Source: Lithospermum erythrorhizon (taxonomy: Eukaryota > Streptophyta > Magnoliopsida > Boraginales > Boraginaceae). From it: a stretch of DNA of 64,000 nt. The stretch is taken from NCBI GenBank assembly GCA_019722365.1, contig JADFUC010001708.1, forward strand, positions 31,348-95,347, read 5' to 3'. The notes beneath the pieces were generated by a model. That model was not told the DNA's origin, did not search any database, and saw only the letters and a list, made by a program, of their open reading frames with translations. Positions 1 through 12,002 of the stretch are shown here, piece by piece. Made by a program: the position numbers and the translations under genes. How positions within the stretch are numbered: position 1 is the stretch's first letter; each line of letters opens with the position of its first letter.

Positions 1-920
1 AAACCGTAAATTACCCATATCAAACCTATAAATCTGCTCAAATAGGAAATCATATAATCGGCCTTAGAGGATCAAGACGGCACGAAAACCAGAATGAAGG
101 TCACCACGTATTTTCTGGTTTGTTTGATAATTTCGTGTCATTTGGACCTGATAATTTCGTGTTATTTGATTATTTAGTCTTTATTTCTATTTTTGGGAAT
201 TTCTTATTGATTATAATGTCTAGAGTTATTAGTTGTATCAAATTGGATTTATGTGAATGTGAATTGAGTAGAAATTTTTTGAGGGGAGAAGCTTTTGTTT
301 TCATCATTGTGCTTTGCCTCTATAGTTATTCCCACAACTCTACGTGTCATCATTTGTAGCTATAGACATATTAGACAGACTTGCATTATCTTTGCTTTCA
401 ACCATAGTAAATGGTATAAGCTTATACACATTCACATGGCCTTATCATATTATAAAGTTAAATGTGATAATCTTTTAGGGATGGAAGTACGTGATTTTTG
501 GATTTCATTATGGTTTATTTATCATGTTGATTATGATTTTGGTATGTTGAGGTGCGATTTGTTACTGGTGATGCATGTGAAGGCGGTGGATGGCGGGGAC
601 AGTGGTGGTCGTTACGGTGGTCAGTTGAAGGGTGAAGAAAGCTATCAAGTTAAATCATTATTGACGCGATTTGGCATATTCTCCCGTGTCCATAACTAGA
701 TCATTTAAGATGATAATCGTTAGAGAAATTAGTGTTCTCTATGAAGTCAGAAAGAGTTCAAGATCCTCCTAGAAAAAACTTGTTCATAAATAATTTGTAT
801 TTGTTGGTTTATAGTATCCTCTGTGAATATGGATACTTTTGCTTGTGTATCTTCAATGTAACGTGTTAATGTTTATGTTTTGTTACATAAAAATTTATGG
901 GAAATTATCTTGAACAGTCT
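1..920. other. AT-rich stretch, no recognisable gene
   Basis: Short reading frames at 120-359 and 295-699 (plus) have no motif I recognise and show no codon bias. The last ~60 bases (about 865-927) resemble the repeat seen at 7330-7395: a run near 'TTGTTACATAA', then 'GGGAAATT-TCTTGA', then 'AATACC'. This stretch is therefore probably the left flank of the same repeat field that resumes after the LINE. Confidence 0.5.
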
Positions 921-927
921 CAATACC
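921..927. repeat. Left target-site duplication of the LINE (CAATACC)
   Basis: CAATACC here is repeated at 6703-6709. The two copies bracket a minus-strand LINE, and a T-rich run (poly(A) tail read from the other strand) starts directly after this copy. Confidence 0.6.
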
Positions 928-1168
928 TTTTTTTCTTTTCAATTCTTTTTTAATATATATGAAAATCGTTATAAGACATCAAAGATAATGCAGATACCCC
1001 CGCGAAACTCAAAAACGCCATATACAACACATACAACTCATACAATCAAAGTAAACAACATGAACAATATAAATCATAAACTACAAGCAGTATTACTTAA
1101 TAAATGAAGTCGCTGGGAACACTGAGGCTCAGAAACCTTTATCGAGCAAAACCCGAATGGACAAAAAC

Positions 1169-1900
1169 TCAATAAGGAAAAGAGTATCCCGCCATGTCAA
1201 AATGTGATCCGCTGGCCGGGTACGTACCGATCAAGATGCGTAGGTCGCTAGTTTGACCAAGAACGATGACCTCCGGGATGTGGATTTGATAAAAATCGCC
1301 CATTCCTTGCCCTCCAAATCTCAGCGAACTAACACAAAATGCAAGGATAATCGCCTTCGGCCGAATGCTCTCGGCCCATGCTCCTTCTAATCCACTTAAT
1401 AGCACTCTCCGCAGGCCATTCCGCCTCCTAATGCCCAACCAGTCCTGTGATAACAAGACCATATACGTCGAGGTGAATGGGATGAAAAGAAAAAATGATG
1501 TAACGTCTCATCTTCATTCCTGCAAAAAACACAAGAAACATCGCCGAGGTTCACAAGCAAGAGAGTCCTTTAGTAGCCAACCGCTCGACAGGATAAATCT
1601 CGTAGGCGAAGGAAAATTTAAAGGAACGAAGACTCTCCAAATAATCCTCAATCCAAGGGTATTTGATTGAAACTCTCAAAGTTTCATAAACCAAGTTAGT
1701 ATTAAATCTTCCCGCCACACAACAATCCACAAGAACCCCCTCGCAACGGGTGCCCTTAGCCCTCCAAATGTGAAAGGAGCTGATCCCGAATGGAGCACAA
1801 TCACTTGAAAAGGAATGAATCTCGATCACGAGGCTTAATAGTCCTGTGGAGGAAAGAGACCCCGCAGAATTGCTGACAAACTCGACCTGCATGGTATCAC
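1169..1900 (-). pseudogene. LINE ORF2 C-terminus, zf-RVT zinc-binding domain
   Basis: Frames at 1169-1462 and 1551-1892 (minus) belong to the end of ORF2. Translating across a frameshift near 1540 gives 'VSCVFCRNEDETLHH', the C-x2-C then E-x2-H pattern of the zf-RVT domain found at the C-terminus of plant LINE polyproteins. The upstream part reads as the conserved linker between RT and finger (W-rich, then 'YPVERLATKGL'). The finger probably binds nucleic acid during target-primed reverse transcription. At least one frameshift and one stop interrupt it. Sure of the family, not of exact limits. Confidence 0.7.
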
Positions 1901-2289
1901 TTCACGAGATAAAAGTGCCAAATGGCCCGAGTCAACAAGGCGACATTCCATTTCCATATCCATAAGACCAAGTCCGCCTCCACCTGGGAGGCAACACGTC
2001 CCATGCCACACGAAATGGCCGACCTCCTAGAAAACCGAGTACGACGAGCGAATCTTTCTAAGGACCGCATCATGTATCGGGAGCACTGAACCGTAACCCA
2101 TTAACTCCTGAATTACGTATCTAACGAGCTCAACCTTCCGGCATAAGAGCAGAATGCATTTAATTCCATTTTAGAATAAATCGGTCAATAGCATCCGTGA
2201 GCGATGGTATGCCTCACCGATACCGGCAGTGGGCCAGTGGATTCCTGGCAGCGCATCGGGAAAGTGCCTTCGTAAAAACCCACACGCCC

Positions 2290-3871
2290 AAAGACGCTCC
2301 TTTCTCCTAAGCCTTCCTAACCCCCCCGCCAAGATGGGAAGATGAAGCCATTAAATGAGAGGCTCCAAACGCCAAAAGTCTCTAAACATGTCACGGATCT
2401 CAACATGCCATATCCCAAGAAGAAACAGTATTAAATCATCCCAGCAAGTGCGTGAAAGAATATGAGCGCTTTGGACATTTCGGATAAAACCCAAGACATC
2501 CTCTCGAAGTCTTTACTCAGTAGTCTTCAGAGATATTCAATACAGTTAAGGGAAGAAGGCGCGACATCGGATCGCCTTCAAAATAGCCATGAAGTCACCA
2601 TTAAAGTGAAATGTGGTAAGCGGTTTCCTTCAGACAATGCCCACGATCCATCCAATGAATAGCTCCCCGGTAACCCAAAACCCCTCAAAACGTCCTCTAA
2701 AAATCTCCAGACACCGTATCAAATGCCTTCCGGATGTCCATCATAAGCATACAACTCGGAGTGCACCTCGATCTATTATAACCCCTAACTAGCCCCCTCA
2801 TGAGCAACCCAAATATTATCTACGATGTTTCGCCCTTGCACAAAAGGACCCTGAGCTTTATCAATAAGCTAGTGTAAAGATGTACAAACGCCTTGATAAA
2901 ATCTTAGTAATGACTTTATACAAGACATTAGTCAGCCCAATCGGCCGGAAGTCACTAACCCGGCACCCCTCGAGACCTGTAAGCAGGCGCACCGTGATGA
3001 TTCCAATTCTTCAAGAGACCCCCAAGAATAAAGAATTTCCGACGGTCACATCTATCCTCCCCAACCAAGTCCCAACGAGACTTGAAGAAAGTAAGAGAAC
3101 CCATCCTGCCCGAGCCTTTCATTTCCAATATTTAACAAAGCCTCCCTCAGATCTCAAATGTCAAGAACCTAGAGCAAACTGGTAGAGATACCATCGGGCC
3201 GTACTCAAAAGGAGTATCCATTCGATAACAATGCCCCTCATCAATCAGCGAACTTCCCTAGAAGAAACCAAAAGCTCCCCTATGTAAGTCCATAAGTGAT
3301 GTAGACCTTCCCGAGTAGCTAAGCTCGCAAAACCATCCGACTTAACAATATGAGAAATGGAATTTCGCACATTGTCCCGTTTAATAAGACTATGGAAATA
3401 TTTAGTACATCGGTCTCCTTCTAATAAAAACTTGCAGCGTGATTTCTGGCTGATGAAGCTCCGCTCAACCTCAGACAAGAAATTAGCCCGCTCCCGCAAC
3501 TCATGGCATTTTAGTTTTAATGTTACATTCAAAGGATCGTCCATATGAGCTTGGACCGCCTCCTTGAATGCAACATTAGCCTCCTTAGCCTTCTCAAAAA
3601 TACTTCCAAACTCATCCCTATTAAGAGCTTTTAGCGGAGCTTTTAGGGCCTTTAGTTTTGAACATAAAGAAAATTGGGCCATCCCTCCATGCCAAGTGTC
3701 CCAAACCGAACGCAAGACATCATCAAAGGAGGGGTGATCCAACCACATGTTCATAAACTTAAAGGCGATACCACTAGTAAAATTCTTCACCAATGAAGTA
3801 ATAACCGGACAAAGGGTCACTAACTGCCCACGGGCAAGAGGCCTAACAGTCAAATCGCGGAGCCCAAACAC
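2290..3871 (-). pseudogene. LINE ORF2 reverse transcriptase region
   Basis: The open frame 3245-3871 (208 codons) is the helical spacer between endonuclease and RT in plant LINEs: 'FLSEVERSFISQKSRCKFL', then 'GDRCTKYFHSLIKR' and 'N-I-SHI'. Downstream on the minus strand, across frameshifts, the RT blocks follow in order: 'DFRPIGLTNVLYKVITKIL' near 2905-2965, 'QGRNIVDN' near 2820, 'DIRKAFDTV' near 2715-2750, and the catalytic 'ADDLILF' block near 2420-2440. The element would copy its own RNA at a nicked target. Stops and shifts in the RT core make it inactive as read. Confidence 0.8.
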
Positions 3872-3872
3872 C

Positions 3873-4500
3873 GCTCACGAAAGCATTCCTATCTTAACCT
3901 TTCGACCAAACGGAGCCATTTGTCCAAGCGGCGGAGCCCATAGATGGAACATCCTCCTTTACCAAGCGGTCATCCTAAAGTCTAACAAATCTTTAATATC
4001 GCACGGGATTTGAGCACCCCGCCAACTTTATCATTGGGGACGGCACAACACTAAAGTCAGCCACAACAATCCACGGTAATAGTCGTATAAGTGAGCCCAA
4101 CCAAAGCAAATGATCCCATAATTTCCTCGCCCGACAATACAATAAACCGTAAACAGTAACTATAGTGCCGGACTTCAAGGCCACCTACAGTTACTTCCTC
4201 AAGGTGGATGTAAATAGAACTAATTCCCTGCTAATATCACAAGCGACACGCCAGCCATCCCAAAGGATACAAAGATCCACCACCACCATCAATAAAGTCA
4301 TAATTGGTACATGAACCCCATCCGGGAAACCGAGATGAAATAAAAGTACCAACACGAGTCTTAGACAACTTAGTTTCTAATAGACAAGCAATTGAAACAG
4401 CCAAAGGAAGAATATAACTTAGTTGACAATACGCTGGGTAACCGAGCCGACAGCCCACAGAGCCCTCGTGACGTTCCGCAGTCATTATCTGCATGGAGAC
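3873..4500 (-). pseudogene. LINE ORF2 endonuclease (EEP family)
   Basis: Minus-strand frames 4237-4494 and 3993-4184 carry the start of the apurinic-like endonuclease: 'LLETKLSKTRVGTF' and 'GWGSCTNY', then 'TVYGLLY', 'LWDHL' and 'PWIVVADFSVV'. In the family the last of these is normally PWIV-GDFN. The catalytic Glu of the 'ETK' motif is visible. The Asn of the GDFN motif reads as Ser here, which would impair catalysis if real. The enzyme would nick target DNA for target-primed reverse transcription. It sits between ORF1 and RT as expected. Confidence 0.75.
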
Positions 4501-4599
4501 ACCGAGGAGGATACGTCTCCACCACGCCCATTAGAATTGCCCCACAGTCACACATGTCGCCACACACCCTCCTTATCATGATTATCATCCACGCACGAA

Positions 4600-6364
4600 G
4601 GCGAAACAAGGCACCTGCTTGGACATTCGGGAGGACATCCGCCTCGGAAAAGCCACTGCACTCTTAATTCATTCAACATCAAAAGAATTAGGGGCGAACC
4701 ACCTGGGACTGCTACAATGGTCTTAACCTTACCAACTCCCTTCAAGCCCTTCCCTTGAACAACGGAGCATCAACCGTATCCACACCCCCAATTTCCTATG
4801 GCTGTTAACCATTCACAATCGGCATATCACACACCATTCTTCAATGGTTCCTTAGGGCGCGCAACACCCCGAGCCATACGAGTCTTCGAGCGAGTCACCA
4901 TGTGATCTGTTAAACTCCAACCGGTTAACATTGGGGTACCTTAAAGAGGAACAACTCGAGGCGGAGCAAACCGTGCCTCTAAGAACCTGGGCTTGGGGCA
5001 CTTAAACACATCAGACCAAAAGCTTTCTGCGAATCGCAACAATAGTCCGGATAACATTCATAAGTTACTTTTTGAACATACCTCCTTCCGCCCGACAATT
5101 TGACACCAAATTCTAACACCGGCGGTTTGCTCACATCAACATCAACTAAACAACGTGCATAGCTCATCTTAGTGCGTTCTTTAGTAACCTTATCCGTATA
5201 CATTGGTATACCCACCTTCGAAGCAATTTTGCTCAACCCGGATTCACTCCATACCGATAGTGGCACATCGTGAAACAAAACCCACGTGGGAACACTTGTA
5301 AAGAGATCATCCGCTAAAATTACACCGGCATCAACTAACCTCAACATAAGAGTCTTACCAAAAGCTAAATACGGACCCCCATTAAATACCCTAAATCTAT
5401 CCCTCATCTCTGTCGCAAAACCCGGAAAACAAATTCAACCCTACCACAAATTTTACTAATACTTACACTTTACCATTCCATGATTTAAATCCAAAGAGCC
5501 AAGTGAATGCCTGCCTCGGAAAGGTCCCGTGAAACACCTCATCAAACCAACATCCCCTGTTTCAAAAGGAATTTAATACCTGGGATCCAAGCATAACATC
5601 ATCACTATTTATAGGTCACATTAAGGTAATTTTTAAGTCCATTACTCACAATACGATTTATCTTTTAAAAATTCCCTTTAAAATTGGGAGGGACGCACTC
5701 AACCCCCCCCCAGAGCAAACCAAAGTAGTATGTTCTACAAGAGCAACCCTCGTGACAAATAGGGCATGGGGCATGGAAGAAGGGTCAAGGCAGATTCAAC
5801 AGAACCACATTCGATGCAACAGTTTTCCCATAGAACCACCATCGGAACCACCAAATTTTGAACACAAGAACTCAATCTTTCAGTAATAGGGAACTACTTG
5901 TACCTTAATCTGGAGAGGAACCGCTTTACCAATATCTCTTTCGCCCGAAACGGAGCGATTGTGGATTTCTGGGCTAAAATAACCCGAGCCTAAAATACCA
6001 TCAAGCACTTACGAAATTTCATCGACATTTATCGAGCCAACGCAAAACAACATCACCATTTTCGAGGCGCCGACGTATCCTAACACCGGTCAAGGAGATG
6101 AACCATCCCCAACCGAAGTACATTCGAACCAACATCCGGAGGAGGTGAAATGTTTTGCCCCCATTCAGCCACCACCAATTTCATCTTATCATCAAGAACA
6201 TTTTCCACATTAATCCGATGATCATTAGGCACTCGAACCAAAAAGTTATAGCGGTCGACACTCGAAACTACCACCTTCGGGCTGCCTTCCTCCCAAGAAA
6301 GTGGGTTCTTTCGCTTCTTTTGCTTCTTCATGGATTTTTCGACATATACCGCCCCCACCATCAA
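4600..6364 (-). pseudogene. LINE ORF1 (gag-like, DUF4283 domain)
   Basis: The N-terminal frame at 6080-6364 begins with a basic stretch (KKQKKRKN). The 4979-5407 frame matches the DUF4283 domain of plant LINE ORF1 proteins: 'VFNGGPYLAFGKTLMLR', 'VPTWVLFHDVPLSVWSE' and 'MSYARCLVDVDVS'. These proteins bind element RNA. The region between the two frames is frameshifted. A short frame at 4548-4745 contains the ORF1/ORF2 linker. The start at 6364 is only the first Met in frame; the 5' UTR would occupy 6365-6702. Confidence 0.7.
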
Positions 6365-6702
6365 AGGAGACCTCCTCGGTGCGTGGCTTCACCATCATTC
6401 ATGTGATGAAAGCCGATGGAGATGAAGAGACACCCACCACAAATGATGTTTACCCAATCACCAAAAGTATTTAAACAACCTGTGTTCGCTACCAAACCCG
6501 ATTATAATCCAAGATGAAAGTCCGATTAGAATACCAACTGGCCACAAATAAAAGCGCTACGAGAAGGTAATCACAATCCCAGAGAATAAAAAGTGGCACA
6601 TGGCATTTAAAGCCGATCAAAAAACTTGAAGATTGGGAAGCACTGGACGAAAGCCGAGAAGACAATCGCCAAAGGAGTAATCACACCTCTCAAACTTTAG
6701 CG

Positions 6703-6709
6703 CAATACC
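6703..6709. repeat. Right target-site duplication of the LINE (CAATACC)
   Basis: Second copy of CAATACC. Joining 921-927 to the sequence after 6709 gives 'AATACC..TTTTTAATTATGGT', which lines up with the uninterrupted repeat near 7390-7425. This supports a clean LINE insertion. Confidence 0.6.
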
Positions 6710-7600
6710 CTTTTTAATTATGGTATTACAACAATACATAAATACCATGATTTTATTAATAATAGTATTCATTATTTTTTCAAATTTTCATTCTTAATAA
6801 TAAGAATATCATTATCAAATATCTTAGTAGACAAGACATTACTTGTTTAATACTCCTCCATTTTATTTATTTCTAGTTTTAATAATTTGTACATAAATCA
6901 GATAAAGTAGTCAAAAAGTATATTAAAAAATGAAAAGTCAGAATTTATTATGTTAAAATGCCAATTATTTTGAACAAAAATTTAGCAAAACGACAAATAA
7001 AAAACGGAGGTAGTATCATATATTGTGAATTGAATCTAAAATAATGCTTTGAGACGTTTAGTTGTTTTTTGTCTTCATATGTTGTTTTCAGGAGAAATTA
7101 TCTTGAAATAGTTTTGAAATATCATTGTGTTATAAGTATGGTATGTGTCAACTGTTTGGAAATATCATCGTATTTTTAATAATGGTATCCATTATTTTTT
7201 TTAATTTTTAATTCTTAATATGTTTCTATAATAGTACGGAGTAATATCATCATTGAAATACCATAACGGAAAATACCTCATTTATTTAATATAATATAGT
7301 GTAAATAGAATATAAAATAATATTTTGAGATTTGTTTTGTTAAATCTTGTTACATAAGAGTTTGAGGGAAATTTTCTTGATATTGTTTGGAATACCATTT
7401 ATATTTTAAGTATGGTATGTGTCAACTATATGAAAATACCATTGTCTTTTCAATAATGGTATCCATTAGTTTTTAGAAATTTCATTCTTAATGTGTTTCT
7501 GTAATAAGAAAGAGTAATAATTGCGCTTGAAATACCATAGAAAAATATCTTATTTATTTAATATCATATAATGTACAACGGTGCCAGGAAATGAGTTGTC
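6703..7600. repeat. AT-rich degenerate tandem repeat, ~280-bp unit
   Basis: Units start near 7130 and 7412 with 'AGTATGGTATGTGTCAACT', and an older partial unit lies near 6735. Each continues through 'AATAATGGTATCCATTA', an 'AATTCTTAAT' block and 'TTTATTTAATAT'. The recurring words are AATACCA and TGGTATT. No coding signal. The word use resembles the ends of the Mutator-like element at 30.7-46.15 kb, so this may be the end of a related element. Confidence 0.65.
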
Positions 7601-7659
7601 AGCGGCGGGTTGTATAAATGGGCCACGTTTGGGATTTGCTGAGGTGGCAAGTGAGAAGT

Positions 7660-8215
7660 GGACGATATTCAGTTAATAATTTAAAATAATTGTTAGTGTT
7701 ACAATATATTATATTATTTACCTAATATTATATTCTTAAACCGTAAAAATATCATTTGTCAATGCTTTATGGTATTTGTCATAAATTTTGAAATATTTAC
7801 TATTGTCAATATATGTTTATCTGCTAATAATTTAAAATAACTATTGTTACAATATTATATCATTTTAATCTAATATTATATTCTTAAATCCAAAATATAC
7901 TATGCTTTATGGTATTTCTAATTACATGTAAAATACTATTATTTCTATGTGGTTGGTATTCAATCTAATAATTTAAAAGTAATTATCATTATTTTTGAAT
8001 TTGAAAAATATCATTTGGTTATGATTTATTGTATTTCTTATTTCCTTTAAAATATCATTGTTTATGTGTGGTTCGTATTCAAGTTAGTAATTTAAAAATA
8101 ACTATTATTGTTAAAATATTATATTATTCACTTTCAATATTATATTCTTAAATTCGAAAAATACCATTTAATTATATTTTATGGTATTTCTCAGTCACCA
8201 CTAAAATACCATAGT
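7660..8215. repeat. Second AT-rich tandem array, ~130-160-bp unit, about four copies
   Basis: Copies near 7670, 7830, 7955 and 8085 share 'TAATTTAAAA-TAA', 'AATATTATATTCTTAAA', 'AAATATCATTT' and 'TTTATGGTATTTCT'. It is distinct from the ~280-bp array just upstream but uses the same ATACCA/TGGTAT words. No gene seen. Confidence 0.6.
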
Positions 8216-8979
8216 TGCTTGAGAAATGATATGCACCAACATTACTGTAAAATGAAGTAGCTTTTCCAAAACTCAAAACCACCCCCGTCAGCCATTCAAG
8301 CTTCATCCATGGCCCCCATAACAGAAGGATTTGAAATCCAATATACATAGAAATATAACTTAATTCCAGCAACAAGTTGATAATACCATTTGTACTGTAA
8401 AAACAAAATAGAACAACGACCCCCTTCCTCTACCAGTCTACCTCTCACTTTTTTGAGGTTGCGGTCACCGCCGATAGTGGTGGGTTTCTTTTATTATGTC
8501 TAGTCGGAGTTGAGAGTTGGTGACGGTGATGGTTTGCAAAGGTAGGGGAATTTTAATTAAGAATCGAATTGTTCGTCCTTTCATCTCCAAAGAGGGCTGT
8601 GTGGGGGGCGGAGAGGGGAAAAAGGTATAGATAGGGTGGCGGGTGGTGTGGGTGAGACAACGAATGAAGGGATGGGGGCGCGTGCGTGTTTATTCAATAC
8701 TCCTTATTTTCTTAAGAAATCTTAGGTGAAAATTTAATAGGGGTGCAATTTACATGTTGTATCCTTTTATAAGCACTATGCTTATAACTTCTGTAAACCC
8801 TATAAATAGAATTCCTAATTTACCCATGTAAGCATGTGTTTATAAATTATCTTCATAGCGTCCCAAATACTACTCTTCAGTTATTCCGTTTACGATCGGA
8901 AACTTGTAGGGTTGTCCTAGGCTGATTAGCGTTGTGATGTGACAAGGTAAAGATTAGATTTAGACATGACGATAGTTAA
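8216..8979. other. Spacer without recognisable gene; G-rich patch
   Basis: Nothing coding is recognised. Positions about 8590-8690 are unusually G-rich on the plus strand for this window (runs of 4-6 G). The rest is ordinary AT-rich DNA up to the Copia A LTR. Confidence 0.5.
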
Positions 8980-9125
8980 TGTTAGCGGATGCATTATATT
9001 AAGTAGTGTGTTATATATATAAATAATAGTTGAGTGGGTCCGTTAGGGTTTAGAACTATGTATATAAATATGTGTATTTACAATGTGATGAATAAGAGTT
9101 AATTATTGCGTAATGAGTGATACGA
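8980..9125 (+). repeat. Copia A 5' LTR (approximate)
   Basis: Begins TGTTAGCGGATG and holds a TATA-like 'TATATAAATATG' at about 9060-9072. It matches the right-hand copy at 21655. The 3' limit is uncertain. Confidence 0.6.
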
Positions 9126-9239
9126 GCGAGAGAAAAAATTAACCTATTAGCCCGTCCCCAAAGTTTTTTCGATCCCCGATAATTAACCACAACCATGAAG
9201 CGACCCGCTGAACTTCTGATGACCCAAACCCGGCCGGCG

Positions 9240-9990
9240 ACCCCACGACAACCCACCCGACTTGACCAATCGTCAGGTTGATCCGAAGCGCCCGCATGAT
9301 GTCTGTAGCGTCGACCACTCGCGCTCCCTGCTTACGCAGTTCGATAGCTGACCCGACAATATTATTTGTTTGAGTCGCGGTTACCGGCCAGCGACTTCTG
9401 ATGAATGGTCTCGTTCCATGAAACTTTTCTCTACGGGGCCCGGCGAAAATGTAAGCCGTAGGCGGTTTACTTGAGCCGGCAAACCGGGGCCCACACAGGG
9501 GTGATTGGGATCTTTGTCGATCTAGCAGTCTGATGGATCCTTAATACTATTGACTCGACACAAAGAAAGACGTTCCCTCATTACGAAGAAGCGAAGCAGC
9601 TGTGGGATATGATTGCTCGCGATATCTTTATTCTGAAATGGCCAACGAGCAAGATTTGAAACATGCTCTCTCCGACTGTAAGCAAACTCCTACCATGTCA
9701 GTTGCGGATTATTTTGGGAAATTAGAAAAGTTATGGGATGATTTGGCTGCTTGCAATCCGATCCCTGCATGTGTATGTGGTATGGGGAGGCGCAGCTCGA
9801 CTCGTGAAGGTGCATGATTTTACATGCGGTCTTGATGCCACCAGGTTTGGCCACGCAGTACTCGTCTGAGGGCCACAAATGCTTTGGATTGGGCGTTCAG
9901 CTACTATAGTCGGGAGAACAGTGCGTAAGAGAAACAATGTTGTTAAACTGCGCCCGAGGATGTTATGACTTTGATTTCAGCATAAAACCA
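9240..9990 (+). pseudogene. Copia A gag
   Basis: The frame 9602-9817 contains 'MSVADYFGKLEKLWDDLAAC', the signature of Copia gag (UBN2-type: S-V-x-x-Y-F-x-K-L-x-x-L-W-D-x-L). Upstream, the frame near 9540-9610 reads 'HYEEAKQLWDMIARDI', matching the usual W-D preceding segment. The N-terminal portion starts near 9250 in other frames. It would encode the capsid. Multiple frameshifts break it, and the nucleocapsid zinc knuckle was not found. Confidence 0.7.
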
Positions 9991-10629
9991 AATCCAATCC
10001 CCGAGTTCAAAGTCCCGCTTTCTACCTAATATCACGTACGTTTGTCATCGTGTTGGGCATAGCCGAGTTCACGTGTTTCGGGAAGAATGGTTTCCCAGTA
10101 GTGGGGTGTCGCCATAGAGCAGCGGGCCGGACTCGTGAGGGGTTGAACAGCCGAGGCGGACTTACTACTACTCGTCATGAGTATTTGGGCAGGCGATTAA
10201 AGCTTGCTTTCGAGGCCGGCGGTAATCTGCGTCGAGGGATTCGGAAAGGGGGTCGATATGGATCTTTATTCGAGGTAAGTGTTGATTAGGTGGCGGTATT
10301 GCTCCGGCTTCTTGGTTCTCGGCCGGGTGTAAAAATCATTGATAAATGCTGCTTGGTAAGTGTTTATCGGATGTATGGATTAATGATTCGAGATTGCTTT
10401 GAATCGTGGCGGAGTAATTTATTATTTGTTGTCGAACATCAAGGGGCAATGTCTCACCCATGCGGTTGAGTAACTCGGATGGTAGTAAAGTTACATGCTT
10501 CAAAATGTGGCTCATTGGGTATCTTCCCTCTTTTAAGCTTTACACCACGGTTTATTATGTTCGAGCTTTGATTGTAACATTTATACACGACATAAGATAC
10601 TGATTGTGTTGTTTATTGTGCAAAATATG

Positions 10630-11008
10630 GTTGTCTTTTGCAGGACCCGCGATCGAGGATGCTGATTGGACTCGGTGAACGGCGGGGGGGACTTTACTAC
10701 TTCAAGGGGGACAATGTAATAGTGTCGAGTAGCAACGAGGATCAAGTTATTTGGCATAGTAGTTTAGACCATCCGTCCTCCCAAAAGTTGTTTACATTTT
10801 ACTATTTAATTTTAGTTCGAATAATGTTAGGAATGAACCTTGTGATATTTCTTTCGAGGAAACCGCCCGGACATGATTTATTTATTTCAAGCGATAATAA
10901 AGCATGTCGTTCTTTTGATTTGATCCGTTGTGATGTATGGGGTCCAAGCGCCAAGGCCAGCGGTCTAATTGTGGTGCTTTCGTTCTTTCTTACAATTGTC
11001 GATGATTT
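10630..11008 (+). pseudogene. Copia A gag-pre-integrase and integrase N-terminal half
   Basis: The frame 10638-11024 reads 'MLIGLGERRGGLYYF', then 'VIWHSSLDHPSSQKLF' (the H-x3-H zinc-binding half of the integrase), then 'SFDLIRCDVWGPSAKA' and 'FFLTIVDDF', where the DDE catalytic core begins. The frame stops abruptly because an LTR retrotransposon is inserted right after the codons for DDF. The reading resumes at 18985 with 'SRGVWIFLM'. Cysteines of the second zinc-binding half are not clean. Confidence 0.85.
11004..11008. repeat. Left target duplication of the nested LTR element (GATTT)
   Basis: GATTT immediately precedes the LTR start TGTTGG. On the other side ATTT follows the LTR end at 18985-18988, one base short of a full 5-bp copy. 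Removing the insert and one copy restores the integrase codons. Confidence 0.7.
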
Positions 11009-11983
11009 TGTTGGAAATCAATGAGAATTGATTGCTATTATGCCCGTTCTGCGGCAATTGTGTCAGATTCATTTACCGGGTTGATTTAAATGTGATTCTC
11101 TTGGAACTTAGTGTTCACCTTAGTAATTGTATATTACTAGTTTGGGTTCTCGTGATAATTTAAGAGGTTATGAAGTTGCTAGATCTTACTCATTAATCGT
11201 TATAATAATAGTAATTGGTCAATTATTATTATTATACAGCTACTATTATCGAGCACAGAAGTCACACACGTCTGATGACGTTGGATTATATTTCATGTAT
11301 GAAATTAAACTACATTGCTAAGTGAGAGTTGATTGTAATCAACGGAATATTCTCAATTGGGTTTACGTGATAATGTAAAATAATAGAAATTGGATGAACC
11401 GAACCCAATTAATTAGTCAATTGAATTAATTCGATAGTTGAATGAGCTTGTTTGTAACTTGTTGGCGGATTACTATTAACAACTTGTTAGTGTTTGATTT
11501 TATGGTTTAATTAAACTTAGCAGATTCGGCTCGTTAAGCTATCCGGTTGGGCTTTTAGGTTTTTGGCAATATATAAGCAAACTTATTAGGTGTTTAAATC
11601 GTATGGTTTCATGAAATGAAAAACAAAAGCTACTCTCCATTTTCTCTACGTAGGAAATGATCAAGGGAAGAATTGAAAATTCTTCTCTTGATTTTTTCAT
11701 CAAATCGACCCATGTTCTACTTGAAACACGAATGCTTAGGATTCAACCTACTCTGGTGTGCAACCAACTAAGAAACATTATTCACATTTGAAGTGCTCAA
11801 ATTGGAATTCAAAGGAGGCTTCGTGAAAGAATGTGTTGATAGGCTTAAAACATCCTTTGTAAAGTGCTCTGTTATTCATAATTGTTAATTATGTTGTTTA
11901 GATTAAATTTATATCATTTTGAGGATCCGGGATGTATGAATTTGGTGTTTATCACAAATTGAAATTCATACTAGATTCTAACA
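11009..11983 (+). repeat. 5' LTR of nested element
   Basis: 975 bp, TG...CA ends. Shares long blocks with 18020-18984, for example 'GAACTTAGTGTTCACCTTAG', 'GGATGAACCGAA' and 'AATTCTTCTCTTGATTTTT'. The two copies differ mainly by many 1-6 base indels. Confidence 0.85.
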
Positions 11984-12002
11984 GTGGCCTCGAGCCTACT
12001 TT
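11984..12002 (+). promoter_or_regulatory. Primer-binding site, tRNA-iMet type (degraded)
   Basis: Directly after the LTR end: 'GTGGCCTCGAGCCTACT', alignable with the common plant 'TGGTATCAGAGCC' primer site by a few changes. Confidence 0.6.

Larger units (their letters stand above)
928..6702 (-). mobile_element. L1-type LINE retrotransposon, degraded, ~5.8 kb
   Basis: On the minus strand, in order, lie an ORF1 with a DUF4283-like RNA-binding domain, an apurinic-type endonuclease, a reverse transcriptase and a zf-RVT zinc finger. This is the standard layout of plant L1-clade LINEs. The 3' end, at the low coordinate, shows a T-rich run at 928-950 that would be the poly(A) tail. CAATACC at 921-927 and 6703-6709 looks like the target duplication. 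The length is typical of a full element, but all ORFs are cut by stops and frameshifts, so it is not autonomous as read. Confidence 0.85.

Noticed and set aside
6703..8215. CRISPR-like or centromeric satellite array
   Set aside because: Units are long, degenerate and few, with no regular short repeats and unique spacers. A plant transposon-end repeat is simpler.
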